NCBI GenBank assembly: GCA_963750045.1
Contig: CAVVPD010000004.1
Coordinates: 496,001-560,000 of the forward strand
Reading direction: 5' to 3'
DNA from: DASUAS01 sp963750045
GTDB taxonomy: Bacteria; Actinomycetota; Acidimicrobiia; IMCC26256; DASPTH01
DNA length: 64,000 bases
Shown: in pieces, positions 1-7,477 of the stretch
Numbering within the stretch: position 1 is the first letter of the stretch
Layout: each line of letters starts with the position of its first letter
Made by a program: the position numbers and the translations under genes
The notes under the pieces: model-generated
Told to the model about the DNA's origin: nothing
The model's database searches: none
Seen by the model: only the letters and a program-made list of their open reading frames with translations

Positions 1-174
1 CAACCGCGACGGCGACCGGATCGGCCCCGGCACGACCGGTCGCCGCAACCTCTGGAGATGACCCCAGACCGTCCGATGGTGACGACCGATCTGCTCACCG
101 ATCAACCGGCTCGGCAACCCCATCGCCGACAACCGAACGATCTCTTCCTTCTCACGCTCCGACAACCGCTCCAC
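1..174 (-). pseudogene. IS30-like transposase, N-terminal fragment cut by the left edge
   Basis: Read on the minus strand from a GTG at 174, the frame stays open to the window edge and encodes about 58 residues. It contains LSEREKEEIVRL followed by a helix-turn-helix-like stretch (SRLIGEQIGRHHRTVWGHL), the pattern of the N-terminal DNA-binding region of IS30-family transposases. The catalytic DDE domain, if present, lies outside the window. Other mobile-element remnants lie within 3 kb, which supports the call. Only the HTH part is visible, so another HTH protein cannot be excluded. Confidence 0.4.
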
Positions 175-301
175 GCCACACCTCCACGCCGACGGACCAT
201 CATCGACGAGGTGTTGCGTTCATCCCCTGAGATCACAGCCGGTATGCCGTCGAGTCGTTCGCGAACGACTAGATGGGCGTGGCCCTCGCGGGAAGACTGA
301 G

Positions 302-881
302 TTTCATGCGCTCGAGCGACTCAGGCTCCTCGTCCTGGGGCTCGCGCTCGATGGATGCGCTGCTCTCATCGGGATCGCCTTGATCGGCCACAAGGAGACT
401 GCAAGCCGGGCCAGCGGATCCGAAGAGTCCCATCCCGTTGGCAACCACAGACGCGCCCGGAGCTACGACGCCGAACGTGCCTACGGACTTCTCGGACTGA
501 CTACGTCCTGGAGGATGCCGTCGAAGGCGACACTCTGACGGTACACAGCACGCGGGGTCCCGGACACTTCCACGAGCCGTACTGGATCGTTTCCGATGAG
601 AACACGATCTTGGAGTCACGAACGGTCTGTTCGGCCCCGCACCAGGGATACGGCCCGGCAGTTGGTTCTACTTCACCGGGGTGGTCGAGGTGGGTGTCCC
701 ACCCAGCCCGACCAGCGTGCGCGCGCGCTCCGAATCCTCGAGTTCGACGGCTCGCGCGGAGCAGGTAGTTGACCGCGCCGAGATCGCCGGCAGTAGGACA
801 CTGCGATTGCGAGAAGGTCGCCCGGCCCGCAACCTCAAGTGGATACTCACGCGCCGACCGATGGCGCACGACCCGACGTGA
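302..881 (+). pseudogene. broken ORF for a small membrane-anchored protein of unknown function
   Basis: Three consecutive frames read as one protein if two single-base deletions are assumed, near 500 and near 665. The first part has a single hydrophobic helix (LRLLVLGLALDGCAALIGIA). The second is a polar region containing HFHEPYWIVSDENTI. The third begins WFYFTGVVEVGV and ends at a TGA at 879-881. I see no convincing start codon in the first frame and do not recognise the family. The interval lies outside the direct-repeat-bounded block that begins at 1127. It is either a decayed gene or one hit twice by the frameshifts common in this window. Confidence 0.3.
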
Positions 882-1126
882 CGACATCGAAATCCATGGG
901 CTCGAACCGTGTCGCCCGCTCCTGGACTGCCCGCTCGACGCGCCCTATCTGATGCCGATCTGCACGCGAGAGAACCGGCCGACCCGAAGGCCGACCGGTC
1001 CCAGCTCGTCCCACGCTTTTCCCGCCGCGCACGGTGGAATCGGCGCGTACGGCTGGGGTCAGCTACGCGTGTAACCGCAGGTCAGAGGGTCGCGTGCGGA
1101 CGGCTAAGCACGGCTGTGATCCCGTT
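882..1126. other. stretch without a supportable gene
   Basis: No frame on either strand gives a protein-like sequence here. The open frames are short, arginine/proline-rich and lack a ribosome-binding site. A GGGCTCGAACC string near 899 recalls a tRNA T-arm, but I found no matching acceptor or anticodon stem. Confidence 0.4.
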
Positions 1127-1146
1127 TCACTCTTCCCAGCGGAACC
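1127..1146. repeat. left copy of a 20-bp direct repeat (attL-like)
   Basis: Identical over 20 bp to 3396-3415, which is the last six codons plus stop (FRWEE then TGA, minus strand) of the ABC-2 permease gene. The match ends abruptly at both sides. A displaced copy of a gene's 3' end is what site-specific integration into that end leaves behind. It stops 3 bp before the left inverted repeat of the insertion sequence. Confidence 0.6.
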
Positions 1147-1217
1147 GCCTAGCAGGGTGCTGAAAAACCCTTGATCGGTGCTCGCGATCTGGGTCGGTGG
1201 TTCGTCATGCTCGGGTG

Positions 1218-2302
1218 ATGCGTGGAACTCCTGATCCGCAGATGGCGATGTTGACGACGTTGCAGCCGGGGGATTTGATCCCGGCTGATCATCCGATCCG
1301 CCGAATTCGCAAGGTGGTGGATGCGGTGCTCGACGAGCTCGATGACGAGTTCGACGTCATGTACGTGTCGGTGGCCGGCCGAGTGTGCCGCCGGAGCAGC
1401 TGCTCAAGGCGACGATGTTGATGGCGATGTACTCGATCCGTTCGGAGCGGGCGTTCTGCGAACGGCTGAACTATGACCTGTTGTTCAAGTGGTTTCTGGA
1501 CCTCCCGATCGACGCGAAGGCGTTCGACGCGTCGACGTTCTCGAAGAACCGACAACGCCTCCTCGACCATGACATCGCGGATCGGTTCTTCGCCGCGGTG
1601 GTCGCCCAGGCGAAGCTGCGCCGCTACGTGTCGAGTGATCACTTCTCCGTCGACGGGACCTTGTTGGAAGCGTGGGCGTCGCACAAGAGCTTCCAACCCA
1701 AAGACGGCCCGTAGGCTCCTCCGCGACGGGTCGCAACGCTGAAGTCGACTTCCACGGGCAGCGGCGCACGAACGAGACGCACGCGTCGACGACGGATCCC
1801 GAAGCCAGGATGGCTCGCAAGTCGTTCGCGACTGCGGCGAAGCTCTCCTATTCGGGGCATCTGTTGATGGAGCACCGCAACGCTTTGATCGTGGACATCG
1901 AGTTGACGCGAAGCGACCGGCTACGCCGAGCGCGCCACCGCGCTCGAGATGCTCGCCCGTCTGCCGGCGACGAAACGGCGACGCACCGTCGCTGGCGACA
2001 AGGCCTACGACACCCGAGGGTTCGTCGCTGACCTTCGCGAGTTGAACATCACGCCGCACCTCGCGCCGAACACGACCCGGCAACGTTCGACGATCGACGG
2101 GCGCACCACCCGACACGAAGGACACGCGATCAGTCAACGGATCCGGAAACGGATCGAGGAACCCTTCGGCTGGATCAAGACCATCGCCGGCGGCCGCAAA
2201 CTCCGCTACATCGGCAAGCAACGCAACCGAGCGTGGTTCCTCATGAGCGGCGCGGTCTACAACATCGTCAGAATCGCTGCCCTCGACGCCACACCAGCCT
2301 GA
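1218..2302 (+). pseudogene. IS5/IS1182-type transposase with three frameshifts
   Basis: The sequence opens with a DUF772-like N-terminal region (HPIRRIRKVVDAVLDEL, then SERAFCERLNYDLLFKWFL) and continues into a DDE_Tnp_1-like catalytic domain. The likely acidic triad is the Asp in FSVDGTLLEAWAS, the Asp in VAGDKAYDT and the Glu in KRIEEPFGWIKT. The frame changes near 1373, near 1705 and near 1920. Reassembling the three shifts gives a continuous protein of about 360 residues, normal for the family. An in-frame GTG at 1197 is an alternative start. Its role would be cut-and-paste transposition of the enclosing element. Confidence 0.8.
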
Positions 2303-2326
2303 CAACAACCCGCACAGCCCCAGCAA

Positions 2327-2388
2327 CACCGACGAACATCACCGACATCACCGACGAACATCACGACATCACCGACGAGCACCGACAT
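2327..2388 (+). repeat. degenerate tandem repeat in the 3' tail of the IS
   Basis: Three successive units of 22, 21 and 19 bp share CACCGACGAACATCAC or a close variant. They sit between the transposase stop (2302) and the right inverted repeat. Their role is unknown; they may be transposase-binding subterminal repeats or simple slippage. Confidence 0.6.
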
Positions 2389-2416
2389 CGGAGCCCGGGA
2401 CCGCTCTACCGGCCGA

Positions 2417-2433
2417 TTTTCAGCACCCTGCTA
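2417..2433 (-). repeat. right terminal inverted repeat of the IS
   Basis: Exact reverse complement of 1150-1166. Its last base is also the first base of the thymine-free tract. Confidence 0.9.
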
Positions 2434-2833
2434 AAGGAGCGACGAGGCGCAGGGCACGGCGGGAAAAGGCACGCGGGGCGCCCACGACGCCGAGACGCCC
2501 GGCCAGCCACGCCCACACCGCACGACCGCCCGACCGCCGAGAAGAGAAGCCCGGCGCGGGGAGCCCGACCCACGGCGCCGCGGAGCCAGCCAACCCGCCG
2601 GCACCAGCAACCGGCCACCGAGCGGGGGGCAGCGAGGCGGCCCGAGCGCGAGAGCGGGAACGAGCCCGGCAGCGACCCGCCGAGAGACACGGGGAGCGAC
2701 GGCGCCGACCCGCGCCGCCGACCAGCCCGAAGGGCGCGCGACCCCCCACGCCGGGCGACGCCGAGCCAGGAGGACCGACGACACAGCGAGCGACAGCCCC
2801 CGCGGGAGCGCGCCGCGCCCGGCGGCCGACGGG
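2433..2833. other. 401-bp thymine-free tract (no T on +, no A on -)
   Basis: Between the T at 2432 and the T at 2834 the + strand contains only A, C and G. I counted 80 A, about 20%, and the rest is G+C. Because every stop codon needs both T and A, all six frames are necessarily open, so the ORFs of 94 to 260 codons that cross this stretch are not evidence of coding. None of their translations is recognisable. The tract begins exactly at the right end of the insertion sequence and lies inside the 20-bp direct repeats. I see no internal repeat or long hairpin; only G-C pairing is possible. Confidence 0.9.
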
Positions 2834-2900
2834 TTCGTCGCCGCTCTCAAACACCACCGTCCCAGCCTAGGAACCGTGTCGCTGGCTACGACGCTTGTTC

Positions 2901-3020
2901 GTGACGCCCGGTCTCCGCAAGATCGAGCTCGGCGGATGGCAGCCGCTGACGCCCAGCCAGGTACAGCGAATCCCTTGGGCACGCATCGCGGAGGCCGCCC
3001 TCGCGAGCGACGAGCTCTGA
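2901..3020 (+). CDS. small hypothetical ORF (39 codons) or C-terminal remnant
   Basis: From a GTG at 2901 the frame reads MTPGLRKIELGGW, then QPLTPSQVQRIPWARIAEAA, ending in SDEL and TGA. The sequence looks protein-like, with an amphipathic helix-like second half, and differs from the arginine-rich noise around it. The frame is open further upstream into the thymine-free tract, so it could be the tail of a longer decayed gene. The family is unrecognised. It sits inside the direct-repeat-bounded block, so it is probably accessory. Confidence 0.3.
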   Translation: MTPGLRKIELGGWQPLTPSQVQRIPWARIAEAALASDEL

Positions 3021-3038
3021 CCCCGCGGTGCGCCGGCC

Positions 3039-3360
3039 GTGACGACACGAGAAACCGGCACGCGCGCCGAGGCGCTCTTCGGCAAGTCGATCGGGCAGAC
3101 CGCGGCCGCCGGAGGTCGTCGCGCGGGCGAAGGTCACCCAGGAGCTCCCTCGATCGGTGCTGGAGCTCCGTGAGGAAGGACTGGCCTCGCCGGGCCCGGG
3201 GTGGAGTGCGCACGCCGCCGAGCAGCTCGGGTACTCGCGTGACTACGTGCGGCGCCTTGCGAGTCGAGCGATGAGGGAACGTGACGGGTGTAGCGACCTG
3301 GCCATCGGGTCATCGCGGTGGGGTCATTCGGGTTGTCGCGATGGTCGGCTAACGCTCTGA
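3039..3360 (+). pseudogene. decayed small helix-turn-helix ORF
   Basis: A GTG at 3039 opens MTTRETGTRAEALFGKSIGQ. After a frame change near 3105 the reading continues as EVVARAKVTQELPRSVLELR and contains AAEQLGYSRDYVRRL, which has the spacing of a helix-turn-helix. The terminal residues before the stop at 3360 look random, so the natural end may be near 3285 in another frame. It follows the 39-codon ORF closely, so the two may once have been a pair. It is possibly an excisionase- or regulator-like gene of the mini-element. Confidence 0.3.
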
Positions 3361-3395
3361 CCAGCCGTTATCCGCCGGGACTGTTGTGTTGTGCC

Positions 3396-3415
3396 TCACT
3401 CTTCCCAGCGGAACC
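3396..3415. repeat. right copy of the 20-bp direct repeat (attR-like), within the permease 3' end
   Basis: Identical to 1127-1146. It covers the stop codon and last codons of the ABC-2 permease on the minus strand, so integration at this site would leave the gene intact. Confidence 0.6.
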
Positions 3416-4127
3416 AGCGGATCGCGGCGAGGGGCGCGGCGACCGCCCACACCAGCAGCACCACGAGCTCGCCGGTCGGGAACGCACGACCCGGTGACAG
3501 CGCGGCACGGACCGTCTCCGACAGGGCCGCCGCCGGGAGGGCCTTGGCGAACGTCTCGATCGCGTCCGGCAATTTCGCCAGCGGGTACGCCATCCCGCCC
3601 AGGAACAGCAACACGAGGAAGAGACCGTTGGCGACGGCGAGGTTGGCCTCGGCCCGCAGCGTGCCCGCGAGCAGCATCCCTACCCCCGCGAAGGCGACGG
3701 TGCCGACGAGGAGCAGCACCACCGCCAACGCCAGCCCGCCGGTGACGTGCCATCCGAGCGCCACGCCGGTGAGCACGATCAGCGTCGCCTGGATCACCTC
3801 GAGCGCGAGCACGTTGAGCGTCTTGGCGCTGAGCAGCCCGGCGCGGCTCAACGGGGTGGATCCGAGGCGCTTCAAGACCCCGTACCGGCGTTCGTACCCC
3901 GTGGCGATCCCGAGGCTCACCATCGCGCTCGACATGACCGCGAGGGCCAGCACACCGGGCACGAGGAAGTCGACCGGGTCCTTGTACGTGGTGTTGACCG
4001 CGTCGACCGACGAGAAGAACACCAGGATCCCGAGCGGGATCACGAGCGTGACGAGGAGGCTCTCGCCGCGGCGCACGGTGAGAAGCATCTCGATGCGGGT
4101 CTGCGCGGCGACCGCCTTCGCCCTCAC
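3396..4127 (-). CDS. ABC-2 type transporter permease (DrrB-like)
   Basis: A 243-residue integral membrane protein with about six hydrophobic helices: roughly residues 24-44, 55-80, 105-130, 135-160, 165-190 and 220-240. This is the usual size and topology for ABC-2 (DrrB/NodJ-type) permeases. It starts inside the stop of the upstream ATPase gene (ATGA overlap at 4124-4127), so the two are translationally coupled and form one exporter. The substrate cannot be read from sequence; relatives export antibiotics, lipids or polysaccharides. Its last six codons coincide with the right direct repeat. Confidence 0.9.
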   Translation of the reverse strand: MRAKAVAAQTRIEMLLTVRRGESLLVTLVIPLGILVFFSSVDAVNTTYKDPVDFLVPGVLALAVMSSAMVSLGIATGYERRYGVLKRLGSTPLSRAGLLSAKTLNVLALEVIQATLIVLTGVALGWHVTGGLALAVVLLLVGTVAFAGVGMLLAGTLRAEANLAVANGLFLVLLFLGGMAYPLAKLPDAIETFAKALPAAALSETVRAALSPGRAFPTGELVVLLVWAVAAPLAAIRWFRWEE

Positions 4128-5053
4128 GAGCGGCCCTCACTGGTGAGGCGCAGGAACACGTCTTCGAGGCTGCGTCGCCCGGCGCGTAGCTCGCTCACCA
4201 ACGCGCCCTGCTCGCACAGCCACGCGGTGAGCGCGGCGACGAGCGCGGGCGTGGCCGCGGTGTCGATCAGGTAGTCGCCGGGTCGCAGCTCGCGCACCGA
4301 ACCCGCCGCGATCCCGAGCCGGCGGGCGAGGTCGTCGATCGGCAGTCCGGATCTTGTCGTGAACGTGGTCTCGTCGGCTGCGGCGCGCGTCGTGAGCTCG
4401 GCGGGTGAGTCGCAGGCGACCAGCCGGCCGTGGTCGATGATCCCCACGCGGTCGCAGAGGTGCTCGGCCTCGTCCATGGCATGGGTGGTGAGCACGACGG
4501 TCACGCCGCGGTCGCGCAGCTCGCGGATCATCGTCCACGTGGTGGCGCGTGCGTGGGGGTCCATGCCCGCGGTCGGCTCGTCGAGGAACACGAGCGACGG
4601 CTTGCCGACGAGCGCGAGCGCGAGTGAGAGCCGCTGCTGCTGGCCGCCCGACATGCGGCGCACGAGCGTGTGGCGGGAGTCGTCGAGGCCGACGAGTCGA
4701 AGGAGGCGTTCGGGGTCGTCGGGGTCTTCGTAGTACGACGCGAAGAGCTGCAGCGCTTCGAGCGGGCGGATGCCCGGGTAGAGGCCACCCTCCTGGAGCA
4801 TCACACCGATGCGCGGGCGGAGGCGGCCACCGTCACGCCACGGGTCGACGCCGAGCACGCGGACCTCGCCGGCGTCGGCCCGGCGGTACCCCTCGAGGAT
4901 CTCGACGGTGGTGGTCTTCCCGGCCCCGTTCGGCCCGAGGAGGCCGAACACCTCGCCCACCGCGATCGAGAGCGTGATCCCGGCGACCGCGAGGGTGGGC
5001 CCGTAGCGCTTCTCGAGCGCGGCGACCTCGATCGCGTGCGCAGGAGAGTTCAC
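4124..5053 (-). CDS. ABC transporter ATP-binding protein (DrrA-like)
   Basis: A 309-residue ATPase with Walker A GPNGAGKTT near residue 39, signature MSGGQQQRL, Walker B LVFLDEPTAGMD and the H-loop TTHAMDEAEHL. After the nucleotide-binding domain there is the C-terminal extension (about residues 215-309) seen in DrrA-type ATPases. It energises the membrane partner encoded directly downstream. The GTG start at 5053 is supported by a -10 box TAGGCT (minus strand, 5063-5068) 9 nt upstream, implying a leaderless transcript for the two-gene operon. Confidence 0.92.
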   Translation of the reverse strand: MNSPAHAIEVAALEKRYGPTLAVAGITLSIAVGEVFGLLGPNGAGKTTTVEILEGYRRADAGEVRVLGVDPWRDGGRLRPRIGVMLQEGGLYPGIRPLEALQLFASYYEDPDDPERLLRLVGLDDSRHTLVRRMSGGQQQRLSLALALVGKPSLVFLDEPTAGMDPHARATTWTMIRELRDRGVTVVLTTHAMDEAEHLCDRVGIIDHGRLVACDSPAELTTRAAADETTFTTRSGLPIDDLARRLGIAAGSVRELRPGDYLIDTAATPALVAALTAWLCEQGALVSELRAGRRSLEDVFLRLTSEGRS

Positions 5054-5114
5054 CGTTGCCGGAGCCTAGCGACCGTCCGGGGGTGGAACCATGCTCGGGG
5101 TGGGCACGCGCCCG

Positions 5115-6188
5115 TCACCGGTCCCGCCAGGCGACGAACCGGGCGAGGTCGGCGAGCGCGGCGGCAGCCTCGCCGCTCACCGGACCCGCGTCGAGCGCGG
5201 CGAGCGCCTCCCCCACGAGCGCGGAGATCGAGCGCTCGACCTCCGCGACCGCGCCGCTGGCAAGCAAGCGACGGCGCACCATCGCCAGGGTGGCCTCGTC
5301 GAGGGGGTGGTCGGCCAGGCGGTCGAGCTCGGCGGCGAAGGACGGATCGGCCTCCACCGCCGCCGCCAGCAGCGGCGTCACCTTGCCCTCGCGGAGGTCG
5401 TCGCCGAGGGGCTTGCCGGTGAGGGCGGGATCGCCGAACACGTCGAGCAGGTCGTCGCGGAGCTGGAACGCCTGCCCCGTCGGCACCCCGTAGGCGCTGA
5501 GGGGGGCCTCCAGCTCGGCGAGCCGGCCGGCGAGCGCAGCGCCGAGGTGCAGGGGACGCTCCACCGTGTACTTGCCGGACTTGTAGCGCTCGATCAGCTC
5601 GGCCCGGGCCCGGTCCCGGTTGCCCGCCGCGCCGGCCGCGAGGTCGAGGAACTGCCCGACGCACAGCTCCAGGCGCAGCTCGTCGTACACCGGGCGGACC
5701 GCCGGCGGCGCGGCGGCGAAGAGCGTGTCCGCATAGACGAACGCGAAGTCTCCCACCAGGATCGCGGCCCCCTCGCCGAAGCGGCGGGCCTCACCGCGCC
5801 ACGACGCCGCGGCGTGGGCCTGCGCGAACCGCGTGTGCACTGCGGGGCGCCCCCGCCGGAGCGGGGAGCCGTCCATGACGTCGTCGTGCACGAGTGCGAA
5901 CGCGTGGAGCAGCTCGAGGCCCGCGGCCACCTCGACGACCACCGGGTCGGCCGGGTCGCCGCCCGCGGCCACGAACGCCCACGAGCAGAAGGCGGGTCGC
6001 AGTCGCTTGCCCCCGGCGGCGACCAGGTCGCGCAGCGCCTCGAGCGGTGGCGCGAGCGCCGCGTCGAGCGCCGACCACCGGGTGATCTCGGCGTCGAGGA
6101 GGGAGGTGATCCGCTGCTCCACCCGGACACCGAACTCGCGCGCGCCGGCAGGGAGCGGCAGGGCGCGCTCCGCGGGGCGTGGCTCCAT
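5115..6188 (-). CDS. polyprenyl (geranylgeranyl-type) diphosphate synthase
   Basis: A 357-residue trans-isoprenyl diphosphate synthase that condenses isopentenyl diphosphate with an allylic diphosphate. GGKRLRP, the first Asp-rich motif (HDDVMD) and the second (RDDLLD) are all present, as is the KxxKYT-like segment (YKSGKYTVERP). Residues before the first Asp motif include small amino acids, so product length cannot be decided. I chose the ATG at 6188 over the one at 6218 because a -10 box TAGCAT (minus strand, 6197-6202) lies 8 nt upstream. It is divergently transcribed from the SCP2 gene. Confidence 0.9.
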   Translation of the reverse strand: MEPRPAERALPLPAGAREFGVRVEQRITSLLDAEITRWSALDAALAPPLEALRDLVAAGGKRLRPAFCSWAFVAAGGDPADPVVVEVAAGLELLHAFALVHDDVMDGSPLRRGRPAVHTRFAQAHAAASWRGEARRFGEGAAILVGDFAFVYADTLFAAAPPAVRPVYDELRLELCVGQFLDLAAGAAGNRDRARAELIERYKSGKYTVERPLHLGAALAGRLAELEAPLSAYGVPTGQAFQLRDDLLDVFGDPALTGKPLGDDLREGKVTPLLAAAVEADPSFAAELDRLADHPLDEATLAMVRRRLLASGAVAEVERSISALVGEALAALDAGPVSGEAAAALADLARFVAWRDR

Positions 6189-6195
6189 CGGGAGC

Positions 6196-6219
6196 GATGC
6201 TACGGGCGTCGGTAGCATC
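6196..6219. promoter_or_regulatory. back-to-back divergent -10 boxes forming an inverted repeat
   Basis: GATGCTAC (6196-6203) and GTAGCATC (6212-6219) are exact inverted copies with an 8-nt spacer. Each arm contains a TAGCAT -10 box pointing outward, and each box ends 8 nt before a start codon (6188 minus, 6227 plus). The palindrome is therefore explained as two promoters sharing one short intergenic region, though a bound regulator could also use it. Confidence 0.6.
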
Positions 6220-6226
6220 CGCCCGA

Positions 6227-6652
6227 ATGGCCGAGTTCCTCTCCGTCGCGTGGATCGCCGAGCTCGATGCCGCCGCCCGCGCGGCCGGCGACCTGACCCT
6301 CGCGGACGGCGACCTGGTGATCGAGCAGGTCGTGCGCGGCCTTCCCGGCGGCGAGGTGCGCTACCGGGTGCACCTCGGGCCGGGCGGCGCGCACGTCACG
6401 GCCGACGGCGGCGAAGACGCCGACCTCACGTTGGTGACCGACGCCGTCACCGCGCGGTCGCTGCACGAGGGGCGCGCGCGGGCTCAGGACGCGTTCACGG
6501 CGGGCTCGCTCAAGGTGCAGGGCCGTCCCGAGGTGCTGGCCAAGCGGGCCGAGCTGCTGGCCCGGCTCGATGCCGCCTTTGCCCCGGTACGCGGCCGCAC
6601 GACGTTCGCCGAGGTCACCGGACCCGGTCGCGGGACGCTCGACGGCCGGTAG
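6227..6652 (+). CDS. SCP2 sterol-binding domain protein
   Basis: A 141-residue protein that is a single SCP2-like (sterol carrier) domain: predicted strands around RYRVHLGPGGAHVTADGGED, then the DADLTLVTDAVTARSL stretch and the DAFTAGSLKVQGRPEVL segment typical of the fold. Such proteins bind lipids or acyl-CoAs in the cytoplasm; the ligand here is unknown. The ATG at 6227 is preferred because TAGCAT (6213-6218) lies 8 nt upstream. A second TAGCGT box follows its stop and serves the next gene. Confidence 0.85.
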   Translation: MAEFLSVAWIAELDAAARAAGDLTLADGDLVIEQVVRGLPGGEVRYRVHLGPGGAHVTADGGEDADLTLVTDAVTARSLHEGRARAQDAFTAGSLKVQGRPEVLAKRAELLARLDAAFAPVRGRTTFAEVTGPGRGTLDGR

Positions 6653-6663
6653 CGTGCAGGGCG

Positions 6664-7464
6664 ATGCAGCCATTCGAGCGGCTCCGGGCCATCGCCCGCC
6701 ACGGCGGCGACGATCGCCTCCTGGTCGCGGAAGCGGCCGACTGCCTCGGTGAGTTCGACGACGATCCGGCGGCGCTCGTGGTGACCTGCCGGCGGCTCCT
6801 GCACCACCATCCCGAACGGGCGCCGCTGTGGTGGCTCTGCGCCCGGGTGCTCGCGGCGCCCGACCCGTCGGAGGCGGCGTGGGAGGCGGAGGCGCTCATG
6901 CGGGCGGACGACACTGCCGACCGCCTCGCCGCACTGCTGCCCTTCCCGGCGGACGACCCGATCGTGGTGCTCGGGTGGCCCGAGCTCACGGGCGCCGCCC
7001 TCGCCATGCGGCCCGACCTCGAGGCGCTGGCCCTGCGCCTCGACCACGGCGACGCGCGCGACCACGACGGGAGCTGGCGGGCCCGACTCGCCCACAGCGA
7101 CGCGTCGGCACGCCCGGTGGACGTCACCGAGGCCGCCGCGCTGGAGCCGTCGCACGTGCTGGTCGAGGTGGCGGGCGCCAGCCCGACCGAGGTGCTGGTC
7201 GCCGACGGGACCTCCGCGGTGCTCGCCGACCTGGCCGGTCCGTCGCGGGCGGTGTGGCTCGTGGCCGGCGTCGGGCGCGTGCTGCCCGCCCGGATGTTCG
7301 ACGCCATGATGCGCGGGCTCGGCGACCCGGAGGACGTCGGCCTCGAGCGACTCGACGTGCAGGTCGCCGATCGCATCGCGGGCCCGACCGGTCTCGTGCG
7401 TCCCGAGCAGCTCCTCCGGCGCGTCGACTCGCCGGTGGCGCCCGAGCTGCTGCGCCTCAGCTGA
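6664..7464 (+). CDS. hypothetical soluble protein, 266 aa
   Basis: The family is not recognised. The protein starts MQPFERLRAIARHGGDD and is rich in Ala, Leu, Asp and Arg, without signal peptide or membrane helix. The N-terminal third is helical with a repeat-like WWLCARVL region. The C-terminal half has alternating hydrophobic stretches (VLVEVAGASPTEVLVADG, then AVWLVAGVGRVLPARMF) that resemble a Rossmann-like sheet. Codon use matches neighbours. Its start has a TAGCGT -10 box 8 nt upstream (6650-6655), so it is probably transcribed separately from the SCP2 gene 11 nt upstream. Confidence 0.75.
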   Translation: MQPFERLRAIARHGGDDRLLVAEAADCLGEFDDDPAALVVTCRRLLHHHPERAPLWWLCARVLAAPDPSEAAWEAEALMRADDTADRLAALLPFPADDPIVVLGWPELTGAALAMRPDLEALALRLDHGDARDHDGSWRARLAHSDASARPVDVTEAAALEPSHVLVEVAGASPTEVLVADGTSAVLADLAGPSRAVWLVAGVGRVLPARMFDAMMRGLGDPEDVGLERLDVQVADRIAGPTGLVRPEQLLRRVDSPVAPELLRLS

Positions 7465-7477
7465 CGGCGGGATCGCG

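Larger units (their letters stand above)
1150..2433 (+). mobile_element. IS5/IS1182-like insertion sequence, 1284 bp, perfect 17-bp terminal inverted repeats
   Basis: The left end (1150-1166, TAGCAGGGTGCTGAAAA) and right end (2417-2433) are exact inverted copies over 17 bp. A single DDE transposase frame fills the interior. I see no clear target-site duplication: 4-bp flanks inside the repeats read CTAG on the left and CTAA on the right. The transposase is interrupted by three frameshifts, so this copy is probably inactive unless those are sequence errors. Perfect ends suggest a fairly recent insertion. Confidence 0.85.

Noticed and set aside
895..915. Possible tRNA T-arm (GGGCTCGAACC)
   Set aside because: No acceptor stem, D-arm or anticodon arm could be fitted around it on either strand.
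2233..3213. Long overlapping ORFs on both strands across 2233-3213 (up to 260 codons)
   Set aside because: They cross the thymine-free tract, where stop codons cannot occur in any frame; the translations are low-complexity Arg/Pro/Ala and unrecognisable.
6196..6219. Reading the GATGCTAC/GTAGCATC palindrome as a repressor operator
   Set aside because: It is fully accounted for by two divergent -10 boxes at the usual distance from both start codons; a repressor is not required.
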